In this document: positions 24,601-36,777 of the stretch, piece by piece
Numbering within the stretch: position 1 is the first letter of the stretch
Layout of the letters: the number at the start of each line of letters is the position of its first letter
Source of the DNA: Warburgia ugandensis
Taxonomy: Eukaryota > Streptophyta > Magnoliopsida > Canellales > Canellaceae
NCBI GenBank assembly: GCA_035236585.1
Contig: CP141133.1
Coordinates: forward strand, 43,789,729 to 43,853,728
Reading direction: 5' to 3'
Length of the DNA: 64,000 nt
Position numbers and translations under genes: made by a program
The notes under the pieces: model-generated
Seen by the model: the letters and a program-made list of their open reading frames with translations, nothing else
Told to the model about the DNA's origin: nothing
Database searches by the model: none

Positions 24601-26329
24601 CAATTAAACTTAGATCAAAGGAGAACTAAATGATAGAAGATCTAAGTTCTTGATCTTTATTGACAAGTATAAATTGTTGATCAAAGGATCTATGAATGAT
24701 TAAGATCAAAGAAAGCAATACACAAAGACTCAGGATAGAAAATACTTAGATCGGAAAGATTAGAGGATCGTTCTAATCATTAGATCTATTAATCAATAGG
24801 ATAGACACTATAGATCATGATAGGACAAAAGATCTAGATCCTTTATATCAAAGGACAAGATTAGACAAAGAATGGAGATAGGATTATTCAGAATGTATAT
24901 GTATTGACAGTATGTATGGATTTATAGATTTCATACACCAATTAGGATCATGGAGGATCTGAAGAGATGGATCACTACTTGAAGGTAGGAGGATTTTATA
25001 AATGCATCTACATGGGATGTACATGTTGAATACATGACCTTATGTTGACAAGTGTAATGTTAATACTTGTAACCAAACACATATAAAATGGTTAAGTTAG
25101 AATTGAGGACTAGACTCTAAGTGAATATGGAATTGGAAGATATTCCAGCCCTAAGTAAATAGATAGATTATTTGATATGTATGAAACCTATTTTACATAC
25201 AAACATGGAAGCTTGTGGTTTTGTTTTAAACATGCATAAGCTTGGGGATGCTATGCTAGGGGAGTTATGAGGGTTTGGCCACTTGCTTCTTGAAATTTGA
25301 TGATTTGAAGATACCTTGCCTTATGAGAGGTTAGAAGTTAGGTGGGGTAATTATGGGAAGGCCATCACTGTGAGAGTCTTGTCTCCCCATATGGGCAGTG
25401 ACACAATATGTTCCATCGTAGTATCAATGATGAAGAGGGCAGTTATCCGAGAGTGCTGGTATAGATCAGACTGTAAAATGGTAGTCCTATGACTATTTTG
25501 CACTATGATGCATATGAGATAGGCATAGTGAAATGCCTTATGTTTTGGCATGATGAAATGCCAGGTAATTGTGCATTACCAGTATTTCCCAAGAAGAGAA
25601 ATTCTTAGTATAGGACTAACTAAAATACTTATTTCTCATAGTGGAAAGAATTAATCAGCTTAGTTGGGAATGATATTTGACTACTTTCATAAATTTGATA
25701 GATTTATTCATGTACAATATGTATGTATGTATAAGGATATACATATATTACAAAGTAAAGAGTTAGATACATGAGTATGTTTATGAATAATGGGATTATG
25801 AAGTATTAGAATTATACTATCAAATTATTATGCTTCTTCAATCCCCTACCAAGCATAGCTTGCTAAGATATTGTAAATGTTTCAATGTTTACAATATCTT
25901 AAATACAGAGAAGGGGAGTTAGGAGCTCAACACTGTAGAAGACTTAAAGAGAATAGTCATTAGGGTATAGCCCTTGAAGACATGTATTTTGTTTTATTTG
26001 AGAGTATTGTATTGTAATGAGAGTTTCATTGCATGGTGAGCTTTGAGTTTTGGATTATGTAATTTGAACAAGTATTATAATGGATTTGGGCTATATTGTG
26101 AATCACTAGAAGGATTTTGGAATTTAATAAAAATATATTTCTTCAATAGAATTTTGTCTTGTACGAAAATTCTACTTATGTTATGTATGAAGTGATGACT
26201 TGGGTTTTTCAAAACAAGTTCTAAAGAAAAGAATTTTTGCTGCTTTGTTTTACGAAATTTTTTTACCACTAAGGGCCCTACCTTTGAAAATGTATTACAA
26301 AATGTGTTACAAAAACCAGGGTCATCACA
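21652..26329 (+). mobile_element. Solo LTR of family A (4.68 kb)
   Basis: Starts TGTAATAACCCC at 21652 and ends AGGGTCATCACA at 26329; flanks CTTGA (21647-21651) and CTAGA (26330-26334) form a 5-bp duplication with one mismatch. It is co-linear along its whole length with the A1 LTRs but clearly more diverged, so it is an older or different subfamily. TATA box 22217-22224, hairpin 23286-23308, T-shared module about 23880-24280. There is no interior or PBS, so it arose by recombination between LTRs. It contains a local 53-bp duplication around 24480-24575 (CAGAACCCTTGATCAAATATG repeated). Confidence 0.92.
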
Positions 26330-26334
26330 CTAGA

Positions 26335-26700
26335 GATATCATTTCCTAAAATACTATTCTCCAAATTCTGATTTTCTTCTATTATGTATTCACTTTTGAA
26401 TTTTTCAGTAAATTCTAAAAATCCACTTATTTTATTTTGTATGTACTTTCTAATCCTAGACTTATTCTAATTCTCCTAGATATATAATCTAGTTAAAGAT
26501 TTGTATAATTTGTTTGTTTTATCTAGATGTTTCATCGAGTTGGTTGCCTAATTTGGCAATTAAGTGGGTCCCACATGTAAATGCTTTTATTCTATATTTT
26601 GAAAGAGGTGTCATTATCAATGTAAAATATTAATTTATTCATAAAATTAGCATTCATTATTGGGTGTTAGCATGCTTATACAAAATTATGAGATATTACA
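26335..26700 (-). mobile_element. Family C LTR, right part (C1)
   Basis: Continues the C1 LTR; on the minus strand the LTR starts TGTAATATCTC at 26700, right after the PPT. Matches the C2 LTR at 32430-32923 with many differences. Confidence 0.8.
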
Positions 26701-26714
26701 TTATTACCCCCTTC
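26701..26714 (-). promoter_or_regulatory. Polypurine tract of C1
   Basis: The complement reads GAAGGGGGTAATAA directly before the minus-strand LTR, preceded by a CAAGGACAAAATTCTTT tail like other Tekay elements. Confidence 0.8.
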
Positions 26715-27140
26715 AAAGAATTTTGTCCTTGAATTTCATCTAAACCTCAACTATCAAATAAATTAGAATGCTTTGCCTTGATATCAGACTCTAAGTCCCA
26801 TGTGGATTGGTCAACTAAATGATTCTTCTAGGGGACTTTGAATATGGTAATCTCTTTATTCTGCAATCCTTGATCCTTTCTATCTAGAATTCATATTGAT
26901 TTAGTCTCAAAAGTTAGGTTAGGTTGTAGCTCTATCTACACCTGCTCCAATACATGTGAAGGATCAAGGATGTACTTCTACATCGTGGAAACATGAAATA
27001 CATTGTGAAATTCTAATAACTAATGAAATCCAGTCTATATGCTAATGCTCCAATATTTTCCAATATCTCAAAGATGCGATGAGTTTTTATAATAACATTT
27101 TAAATACTATATCAAAATGAGATATCCTTAGTATGAAATT
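26715..27140 (-). pseudogene. C1 pol C-terminal remnant (Tekay-type)
   Basis: Translating the complement gives the order seen at the end of plant Tekay/Del polyproteins: an FEILENIGALAYRL segment (after integrase), a LDPSHVL motif, LTFE, ILDRKDQ, then VDQSTWDLE, the counterpart of the VEEATWE motif of the terminal chromodomain-like region. Several in-frame stops break it. The catalytic integrase core, RT and protease are missing: coding sequence stops near the FEIL segment and non-coding LTR-like sequence follows. The residue order is seen directly; lineage follows from the motif order; the element is dead. Confidence 0.8.
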
Positions 27141-27400
27141 TTCTTTTGAAAACAATAGCAAAATAGTTTTCTATGAAAAGCTTTTTCTAAAAACCCTAAG
27201 TGTCCTTTCTATTCAGAAACAAGAATCTAGCAATGAAAATGAGTTTCTCATTTCTACTAAAAATCCAAAAAAGACTCCTATGTTTTTTTGACATTTACTC
27301 ATTTAACGACTCGCCTGATAAATACTTGAAAGTAGTTTTAAATAAAAATGTGAATAAGACTAATTTAGGTTATAGTTTACTGAGATAATCACAAATGTGT
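27141..27400 (-). other. Non-coding block next to the C1 pol remnant, LTR-end-like
   Basis: Shares GAAAACAA(A)TAGCAAAA, AA(G)TGTC(A/C)TTTC and CTAGCAA(T/C)GAAAAT with 33345-33446 next to C2, and resembles the U5 ends of B-type LTRs (AAAACC...GTGTCATTTGC). Probably the end of the 5' LTR joined to pol by an internal deletion. Confidence 0.5.
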
Positions 27401-29289
27401 GTTTGTTAGCTAAAGTTATGTATGTAATATATGTTGAATGAAAGCAATTCTCTGAGAAAAAATGAAGGAACTTCCATATGTGTTTTGAAATGTTTATGAG
27501 TATCATTTTTGGAAACACTTATGAGACTATAATTCATCCATTAAGAGAAACCTAGGGGTTCAAAGGCTTTCCACATACCCTAAATGCAAACAACAACACT
27601 TGTGAAAGTGCTTAGGATTTTTAGATTTTCTTTTTTGTAGTTTTCTTAAAGTACTAGTACAATGTAAGTCTAAAAATATTTGATATACACATAAGTATTG
27701 CAAATAATATCCCTATAATGAGCACTTTTAACCCTGGAATTGCTTATTTTATCACCAATTATGGTTTATTTTACATTTTGTAGTATCAGGGTAGAATTAT
27801 AAAAAAGTTCATATTTTTTGAAAACTTGAAACCATAAAGGAAAGTTATCCTGTCATTTGAGTAAAGTCATGGGCCTACACCTTATAAACCAAGATCAAAA
27901 GAAGTTTATAATGCTATGGATTTTCTTTATAAAATACAGAGTAGTTAGAAACTCCATCCATGCAACCAACCTTACCTATGTAAAAGAGGGTGTCTTTAGC
28001 CAAAGATATGATGGACAACTTCTCATGCATGAATGCATGCACGCAACTACGTTGGGGAGTTTCTGAGTGAATGAAAATTATAATGAGTCAAATGTATGGA
28101 ATTGTGCTAAAGTACAACTACTTAAAGATTGAAACCCACATGAAAACTACTCTCAATCACATACTCTCTCACTTAAGAAAAGGACTCCTCAATAACACTC
28201 CATGATTTTCATAAAGGGAAGGACATGTTACACATTTGAAAACATGTTTTTACATGAGAAAATGAAGGACGTATTAAAGGAAGAAAACATGTAGGGGAGA
28301 AGTGAATTAACGAGAAATCTAATGTTGACTTTCATCCAAACTCCTAAGGAAGCAATGCACAAGATCTATTGCCAAGCATCTAATGAGAAGTGTTTGCCAT
28401 GAGAGAATTAAAGGAATGTTAGGGTAGACCAAAGGGAATAAAGCATGTAAAAGAAAAGAGTTAAAGGCTATTGGTTAGAAAAATCTTTGTGGGCTGCCCA
28501 TCAATTTTTTAGGAGGAATTCATGATGATTTCCAAAGGGATTTTCAATGTATTTTTATTGAGAAAATAAAGGGGGACTGAAGTGGAGCATGTAAGGTGAT
28601 TTGTGGGGAGAAAAATGGTGGGCTATGAGCGTTTGTAGGAAGGTGTTGTATTTGATCTTCGTAGGAGGAAAAAGATAATGTCCATCCATACTCCAATTAT
28701 TCATGATCTTAAGGGAGATAATATAGGTTATGTATGATCTAATAGGATGGATAAGAGATAAGATGGCTCGGGTGTGCTCTTGAGGAGGGATAAGAAGGAA
28801 AGAAAGATAGGGGAAAAATGAATAGTCATTGGATAGGAAAAGGAAAAGAAGGAGAACATCCAATTTAGTGAAGGAAGGATACTGCCAAAGCTAGCCATTC
28901 CCTTGTTCTTTCGCATTGATATCCATAGGGAAGAAGCTTAGGTGGTGAGTGTTACCCACGCATGTTAAAGGTAGCAAAATGTTGAAATCCTAAGGGGTTA
29001 GCTTTGTGCGTTGAATCCAAGATAAGAAAGCTGCTTGGATGGAGAACCATTGCATGTTGAAATAAAAGGCAAGTGAGGAGGAATAAGAGGGAGTTTGCTT
29101 TTGTTTTTTTCAAGTAGCTCTCTCTTAAAGAGGGTGAGGAGTTATGTGTTGCAAAGGAAGAAAGGTGCATACTTAGCGAGAAATCACAAAGGAAATAAGT
29201 TAATTTTACACCATGCTATCCTAATTAAGAAAAGAAAGAAGAGAGTTGCTTGTTCTCTTTTTAATGCAATTTTAAAATAAAAATCTTTC
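27401..29289. other. Unclassified sequence, no gene supported
   Basis: Open frames here are short (at most 102 codons at 28555-28863) and resemble nothing recognised. No terminal repeats, tails or target duplications were found. The part from 28080 to 29280 is purine-rich on the plus strand. Confidence 0.4.
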
Positions 29290-32079
29290 ACTTGCGAGTT
29301 CGATCGCTATTTTTAAAGAATTTTTTGAAATAAATGTAGTGAAAATTCTTTTTGTTTGACATTTGCTCATGAAAACCTAGAGTGTCATTATTTCATTCCC
29401 ACAAATAGATAGTGATTTAATATCAGTAAGAAATAAATCATGCCATGAAAATTTTGAACAAAGTATAAAAATGAATAATTACCATTCCCAAGATTGTTAA
29501 TCATAGCCCAAGTTATAAATAATCACTTATAGTCAATTTACATCAAATACTAAAATGATCACTCTCAATTCTAGAACAGCTACATCCTCACTTAACTTTA
29601 CCTTCTCTTACTTGATTGTAGCACTAAAACTTCTTGAAGCTCCTTCTAACCTTGCTTTGACTAATCTGACAAGTAATATATTTGCTTGAGTATTCATCAT
29701 ACTCAGTAGGTGACCTGATACTACTAATTTGAAAACATGGCATGCAAGATGCATAATTTCAAGAGGGGTACTAAAATCATACAATCTTTTTTATGTAACC
29801 ATGGATATTTATGCATAAATTATGTACTCATTTATACATTTCCAGACTATGGAATTTGTAAAAAAGCTTCTTCATAAAATCATGCAACCATCTCATGTAA
29901 ACATGGTTATTTAGGTATAAATCATTTGCATAATTATATGTCAAGGTAATATCACTTCATATGAAATCAATCAGTAAGTAAATTAGTAGCAATATGAACA
30001 CTACTAACTTAAAGTAGTAATCGATTAATCAGTGCGCTGGAATCTCAGTGAACACATTATGCTGACTAGTCAAAATCAATAATTCAATAATATAAAGATT
30101 TACAAATTCATAAAATAATAATGATTACTAAATTGCTAAAGTAGTAATCAATCAAACTAGATGATAAAATCTCATTCCTACAATAGATATAATGCATGTG
30201 GATATCTTGGCGAACACATTAAACCAACTGGTCACGAGTACTCGTATAAGACCATCTCGATGCATTATCCATATCGATATCAAAATCGAAATCATAGGGC
30301 CTACTATGCTCACGACCAGACCTATCTAAAATCGTGTGTCTTTGGTATTTAGAGACCAGCCCACCATAACCTCAACCATGACTATAGATATGTCTTGGAA
30401 AAGGGTGTCGTGAACACCTCTAGTGGTCATCCCATTACCATAGTAGTTGAGGAAGGGACAAGTGCCACTTTGGGCAATGATATGTACCGACTTTGGTGGT
30501 TAGAGGCTAGGAAGCCAACCTCGTACACAAACAACCTCTTAGCATAGTGCCCGCTCATTAGCTCGAAAAAGTGGTATACATAAAATTGAAATCTCATTCA
30601 TCATAAATCATGCAATTTATACAACTGGTTTCAAAACAGTGAGCAATGAATATATTAAACTGTCCATGAAAGATGTAAGCAATAACATCAAGATCATGAA
30701 TCACTAAAATAGTTTGCATGATCATTATAAGAATGTCATCTCAATATCATTTCCAAAAACATACTAAACACAGAAATATATTCAAGTAAATCATTTAGAT
30801 TTTGGAATGCATTTTGAAAACCTACCTCAAGAGATGTCAATTATTTCGTGTCTTCCTTCAATTTAAATTCTGGATCTCCTTTAAGGTATTTATGGCATCC
30901 TGTACATAATAAGAATCTAACTATTATTTTCCAATCTTTACTGATCATCAGTCAGATTTATAGATTAACAGCCTAGATCATTGATCTAGACTCCGATCAT
31001 ATACATAAATGGTTGGATCCATGATCCAATGGTGATCATCATTAATTCAGGGTTGATTTGGGTATTTATATCTTCTAAGTTGTCAAATGAATCACTTCTG
31101 AGGGTTCGATCATCTTTGATCTTATAGATCTATGTAATTCTTTTTAGTCCATGAGCAGTTAAAATCATTCTTTAATCCTAAATTTTATTGCATAATTAGG
31201 TATGTGACATTCATGTGAATCTAACAGACCATTTTGATCATAAATCGATCATGTATAGCTCCCAAAATTAGAGATTTTGTGTTTCAGATCAGTCTGATGG
31301 TCCAGATTTAACTTCTGGATCAAGACCAGTCATCGCTGGGGAAGGTGACTGGAGTAGTTGCCGCCAATGATGTTTTTTACATTGGATTGACTCCTAATTA
31401 AAAGGGTTTTGTAGATCAGAACCTTACCTTCACTCCTATCAAATTTAAGGTTGTTCCACGTTCATTTGATGTCAAAAAAATAAATTTTCCCATTGAACTG
31501 TCATCAAAAAATTCAATGTGGCTGAATTTACAATCTTCTTTTGATCAATGATAAAATCTACTCTGATCGTAAAATAAAGAGGGGTTTTGATCATCTTCTC
31601 AATAGGAATCCAATGGTGGTGTCTGAGCTTTGATCCACTACTGTTCAAATGACTGTCATGGAGCAAATAGCAAATAGCACCCACCATCTTCTCTAGTGCT
31701 AACACGGTTTCTAGCCGATGCGATTCCAAAGATCAACGCGGTTTCGGCTGCGACACAAGATCGATGCAATCGACACAGTGCTGATGCAAATGGTGACATG
31801 GGAATAGAAGGGGTGTTGTTAACAAAATGAGTCCCTGCATTTTGGATCTCTTCTTTTTTTTCTTTTTGATTATCAAAATACCCTTCATCTTCCAATGCTC
31901 ATAACTCTTTCATTTGAACTCCTTTTTCAGTGTTCTTTGTGTCGTTGAATTCTATTTTTCAAGTAGAATCTGATTATAGGAACATTTCTAATAAATTCTC
32001 ACTTAAAAATTTTAAAATTAATAAAACATTTATCTGCTTGTCCAATCCAATTATTTTTCAAAATAAATAAGATATAACA
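29290..32079 (-). mobile_element. Diverged chromoviral-type LTR (E)
   Basis: In minus orientation it parallels the B LTR: a U5-like GTGTCATT block (29385), a ACTCAGTAGGTGACCTGATA block (29700; B has ACTTAGTAGGAGCCTATCAC at 14978), a CATAGGGCCTACTATGCTCACGACC block (30293; B has CATAGGGTCCACTATGCCCATGACC at 15280), a GGCTAGGAAGCCAACCTC block (30508) and a CAAAATACCC...CTCATAACT block near 31875. The putative LTR start is at 32079 (complement TGTTATATC). The left limit is approximate. Open frames at 31472-31895 are inside it. Confidence 0.5.
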
Positions 32080-32299
32080 ATTCCGTTGATTATAATTACT
32101 ATGATTGATTGTAATTGAAAGAGGGTTACTATTATTTGACTAAAACGACTTCAAAATATTAAAAACATAGCAGCCTAGATCTACCTACCTTATACTCGGA
32201 TATGTTAAGTTATCCTTTGCTAGCTTGTCATCATTCCTCCTTGAATGCATTTATCACTTTAGATTGCTGTTGTGAAGGTCAAATAGGAGGAGGGAGGGC

Positions 32300-32923
32300 T
32301 TCTCCTCTCTCTCTCTCTCTCTCTTTCTTCCTCTCTTTCTTCTCCCCAGCCCAAGACATCTAACTTACCCTTTTTTTCTTATTTAGTCTGGGATTCCATT
32401 CTATTTTGTCTAGTTATAGATATTATAGGGATCTCATTTCGTAAACTACTATTCTCTATATTCCAATTTTATTGTACTCCATATTCACTTTCTAATTTTT
32501 CAATAAATTCTTAGAATTCACTTAGTTTATTTTGTATATACTTTTTAATCTCAAACTTATTCTGATTCTCCTTGATATCCAATCCAATTAAAGGTTTATA
32601 CTTATGAGGTTGGTTCTATCTAGATGTTTCATGGTCTTGGCTACCTAATTTAGCAATAATGCATGCCCACATGCAAATATTTTTATTCTATATTTAAAAA
32701 GAAGTGTTATTATAAATGTAAAATCTTATTTTACTCATAAAGTCAATATTCACTGCTAGATTGTAGCATGCATACATTCATTGAATAGCTCTCTCTAAGG
32801 TTTATCTATTGATAGAGGTCTCATTGTCAAATTATTCAATTTCTAAAATCTTAAAATTTAAGTTTTGAATAAACTCTAAATTTTTATTGATATAAGAATA
32901 ATACAAAATTTTAATTTATTACA
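32300..32923 (-). mobile_element. Family C LTR (C2)
   Basis: Minus-strand LTR starting TGTAATAAATTAAAATTT at 32923. AGCCCAAGACATC at 32348 and downstream sequence match C1. It contains a short (CT)n run near 32306-32324. The distal end is not identified. Confidence 0.7.
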
Positions 32924-33350
32924 TTATTACCCTATTTAAAGAATTTTGTCTTCAAAATTCCTCTAAGCCTCAATCATCAAATAAATAAAGATACATAGCA
33001 TTGATACCAGACTTTAGCTCCCACGTGGCTTCGTCTACTGAATAATTCTTCTAGAGGACTTTGAATAGTGTAATCTTTGTATTTAGCAATCTATGATGCT
33101 TTGTATCCAGAGTACCTATCAGTTTATTCTCAAAAGTCAGGTATGGATATGGCTTCATATACACCTCCTCTAGGACATGTGAAGGATCAAGAATGTGCTT
33201 CCACAGCATGGAAATATGAAATACATTGTACACTTCTAACAACTATGGAGGGTTGTATGCTACTGCTCCAATATATAGAAGATGTGATGGGTTTTATAAT
33301 AACATTTCAAATACTATTTTGAAATGTGAGCTCCTTAGTTTAAATTTTTT
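32924..33350 (-). pseudogene. C2 pol C-terminal remnant with PPT
   Basis: The complement of 32924-32937 is a weak PPT (AAATAGGGTAATAA). Upstream, the frame covering 33051-33242 reads VYNVFHISML, LDPSHVLEE, YLTFE and TKITLFKVL, then after a stop VDEATWELKS. These match, in order, the post-integrase region and chromodomain-like tail of Tekay/Del pol. Further right the segment KLRSSHFKIVFEML corresponds to the GKLSPR..GPFEIL stretch. At least four stops break the frame. As in C1, no integrase core, RT or gag follows. Confidence 0.82.
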
Positions 33351-33750
33351 TGAAAACAAATAGCAAAAACATTTCTCCATAAAAATCTTTTTCTACAAAC
33401 CACAAGTGTCATTTCTTTTCAAAAATAAGAATTTAGCAACGAAAATGTGACAACTTAGGTTTTAAAAATGTTCTTTAAATACTATTTCAAATTCAAAATA
33501 TCCCTTATTTCAAATTCTTTTTTAAAAACATAACTATAGAAATTTTTTCTGTTCATTTAAAAATGTTTCTAAACATTCCAAGTGTCATTTCTAATAGAAA
33601 CACAAGGATATTATAATGGAATTAATGTCCAATTCCTGTAAAAAAATTTAGCAGAGTTTCTTCTATTTTTTTGGACATATTTACATTTAACGCATGCTAT
33701 ATAAAACACCTGATAAACACAAATTATTTTCATTGTTTTATATACACATA

Positions 33751-34727
33751 ATTAAAGATATGTATGAGGGAGCGGTAACAAATGTTAAGACCACTAGTGG
33801 CATGACTGGTGATTTTCCTGTCACTATAGGATTGCACTAAGGATCGACATTGAGTCCATACCTCTTCACATTAGTTATGGATGAGTTAACAAAACATTTA
33901 CACGAGGAGATCCCCTGGTGCATGCTATTTGCAGATGATATAGTATTACTTGATGAGACAAGGGAGGGTGTAAACATAAAGCTAGAGTTATGGAGAGAAG
34001 CATTAGAATCTGAAGGATTTAAAATTAGCCGAACTACGACAGAATATATGGAATGTAATTTTAGTAAGGAGAGTAGGAGTGGAACACCAGTCAAGATTCA
34101 TAATCAAGAAGTCCCTGTGAAAGACCTCTTTTGGTACTTAGGATCATTGATCCATGAGAGTGGAGAGATTGAGAGGGAGGTTACCCAGAGAATCCAAGCG
34201 GGTTGGAACAAATGGAGATGTGCATCTGGAGTTTTATGTGATCGGCGTGTGCCACTCAAACTAAAAGGAAAAATCTATAGGATGGTTATAAGGCTGGCCA
34301 TGCTCTATGGATCAGAGTGTTGGCCAGTTAAGGAACATGATACTCATAGGATGAGTGTCACAGAAATAAGGATGCTGAGATGGATGAGTGGTAAGACAAG
34401 AAAGGACATAATTAGAAATGAAAATATTAGAGAAAATTTAGGGGGAGCACCAATAGGTAATAAGATGAGGGAGATTAGACTTAGATGGTTTGGACATGTG
34501 CAAAGGAGACCAACAACTGCACCAGTTAGAAGGAGTAAGGCAATACAAGTACAAGGTTCTAAAAGGGCAAGGGGAAGGCCCAAAAAGAATGTGGATAGAA
34601 GTGGTGAGGAAAGATTTAAAAACTTTAGGACTAAATGAAACCATGGTATTTAATAGAGTGGAATGGAGGAATAAGATTCATGTGGCCGACCCCTAATTGG
34701 GATAAGGTCTTGATGATGATGATGATG
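33751..34727 (+). mobile_element. RTE-type LINE, 5'-truncated copy 1
   Basis: Coding from 33751 to 34696 then a (TGA)n tail at 34711-34727. It holds the C-terminal half of an RTE-clade reverse transcriptase: IKDMYEGAV, an LSPYLFTLVMDEL segment, the catalytic FADD at 33928-33939, FKISRTTTEYMECNF, RMLRWMSGKTRKD, LRWFGHVQRRP and a RGRPK tail. Full RTE proteins are about 1000 residues with an apurinic endonuclease in front; this copy lacks that and the first RT blocks. Defects: TAA at 33838-33840 where the family has Gln, and a frameshift around 34575-34590, after which the native end continues in another frame to 34696. The longest open piece begins at a TTG, not an ATG, so no functional start exists. 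Inserted in LTR D. Confidence 0.92.
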
Positions 34728-36177
34728 TTTTGAAAAACAAATACTAAAACTTATCACATCCCAAAACCTCCAGTCACAACACATCACATTATAATCCACT
34801 AAATAGAAATGAGTCCACAAGATTAAAGTTAGTATACATTCAAATTCTCTCATAAATCATAAAACAAATCTCAAGTGGTAAGGCTGCTCCTCAGATACTA
34901 AAAATCCCGATCTCCTAAAATTTCAAACTGCATGGTGTGCTTTAATGTTTGCGGCTTGACATGTGCATCCTTCCATTCTAATTCTTTAAGTCAAAGACAT
35001 TGTAAAACAAATTACAACGTCTCAACAAGCTTGCACTTGTATAGGTGGAAAAAGTCACTATTTGGGCATGCAATTCATGATTTCTATAATCAATGTAATT
35101 TGACAATTTATCACATGTAAACAAATGTTCATGATGTTTCAAAATAAGTGTTCATGTTGAAATTAAAATCTTTCAATTCATACATCCATAAAATGAATTT
35201 ACATATACAAATTAGTACCTTTGACAAATCATTAGACTTCCATGATTTCACAAACATTTAGTTGTACTAAGATCAAATTCCATGCATAAACACATAGCCA
35301 TTCCAAATTTATTCACAGCATGGTCTTTCAAGATTGTTCATCATACATGATCACTCACGATATCACAATGAATGTCTAATTGTTTGTTAATCAATAGTTG
35401 AATCAATTCACAAAGATCATGATATTTAACATTCTCATTATCATGTGTATAAGTAGTCATCCAACATACTTTCCTTCATGAACACACTACATTTCAAAAG
35501 CATGTATGATTTAGTACATGATCATGTAGAATTACTCAAAATACCTTGATTCATCCAATGCATTAATATGCTAACCATGGAAAAAGCACCAATTTAGAGA
35601 AATTAATATGCATTATAATTCTAATGGTGAAACCATCAGCTAGATGTAAGTGTTAAAGGACAGTAATTAAAGATGGAGCTGGTCAATAAAGTCAATGGTA
35701 TATTATGTGCTCAAAATCCCATCATTTGGAAACAAACAATTGATAAATCCTTGATCTAACCAAACCACAAGCTATTCATGGTTTCAAAATTGAATAATCA
35801 ATTATGGAACCACCTAAATTCTATACATCAAATCAAGCTAAAAACCATAACTGTAAAAATTGGATGGTATATAGTCCTACCACTCGGATGATGGCATATA
35901 GTCTTACCATCTACACGGTGACATATAACCATGTGTCCCAACCAAATCTAGACTCCTATGCTCATAGGGCCTTTCATTACGTAATGGAAACTACTATAAT
36001 GTCTACATTGACTCATGGATACCTTATGGTCTAATTCTCACCAACATCATGGAGGCTACCCAGCTACCACTCAGAGCACTTCCATGTGAGAAGCTACTCC
36101 TAATGCCCATCATATATGTTGCAAGGCTGGTACCAATATCATTTCAAAGGTTGTGCACCTACTAACATAGGGTCTCC

Positions 36178-36635
36178 AGGACTTACAGCAGCACGTATGC
36201 CTCCAACATACAGTGACCCATATTGTGCTTGCTTAAAAACATCAATCAAGTAGGATCTCTAGGACTTACAATTAATGGTAGAGAACTTGTGTAGAATATC
36301 AGTCAAATAACATCTCTAGGACTTATAGCCACTCATAGAGTGACTACCTAAAGCATAAGTCAAATAACATCTCCAAAATCAATCTCTAGGACTTATAATT
36401 CATCATGGAGCAATTTCCTAAAACATTAGTCAAATAACAAATATAGAACTTATGGCCACTCAAAGAGTGCTTGCCTAAAACATAAGTAAAATAATATCTC
36501 CAAAATCAATCTTCAGGACTTATAGTTGCCCATAGAGAACTTGCCTAAAACATTAGTCAAATAACATCTATAGGACTTATGGCTACTCATAGAGTGCCTG
36601 CCTAAAACATAAGTCAAATAACATCTCCAAAATCA
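36178..36635. repeat. Tandem array with alternating 57- and 70-bp units
   Basis: The marker word AGGACTTA (or AGAACTTA) occurs at 36178, 36261, 36318, 36388, 36445, 36515 and 36572, giving spacings 83, 57, 70, 57, 70, 57. Short units end ..AGTCAAATAACATCT; long units add CTCCAAAATCAA. The true period is thus a 127-bp dimer repeated about three times. Neither unit length nor the dimer is a multiple of three, so it is not a coding repeat. Confidence 0.95.
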
Positions 36636-36777
36636 TTATATGAGGATAAAACCACCTTTAAAAGTCTTATCAGAAACCATTCAAAACTATTACTTTCCAA
36701 GGTACAAGTACCTTATCATACCCATATTCTCAACAAGGTATGAAAACATGTTATCATAAGCTTTCAAAACATGCAAT

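Larger units (their letters stand above)
33446..36777 (-). mobile_element. Diverged LTR (D), 3'-end side, hosting a LINE and a tandem array
   Basis: The plus-strand junction TGTGACAACTTAGGTTTT at 33446 is the complement of an LTR 3' end (AAAACCTAAGTTGTCACA) like those of A and B, and it interrupts the block shared by C1 and C2. To the right come the U5-like AAGTGTCATTTC (33578), the RTE insertion, the CTCATAGGGCC block (35950) and the 57/70-bp array. The LTR start was not found; it is cut by the T element at 36778. Confidence 0.55.

Noticed and set aside
32998-33014. GCATTGATACCAGAC, which resembles a minus-strand iMet primer-binding site
   Set aside because: It is inside the C2 pol tail, where its complement encodes part of the ELKSGINAMY segment; there is no LTR end next to it.
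34344-34853. Minus-strand open frames opposite the LINE
   Set aside because: Shadows of the RTE reverse transcriptase reading frame on the plus strand.
36178-36635. CRISPR-like array
   Set aside because: The whole unit repeats, including the would-be spacers; the sequence is plant repetitive DNA with no cas genes. The same holds for 48757-49220.
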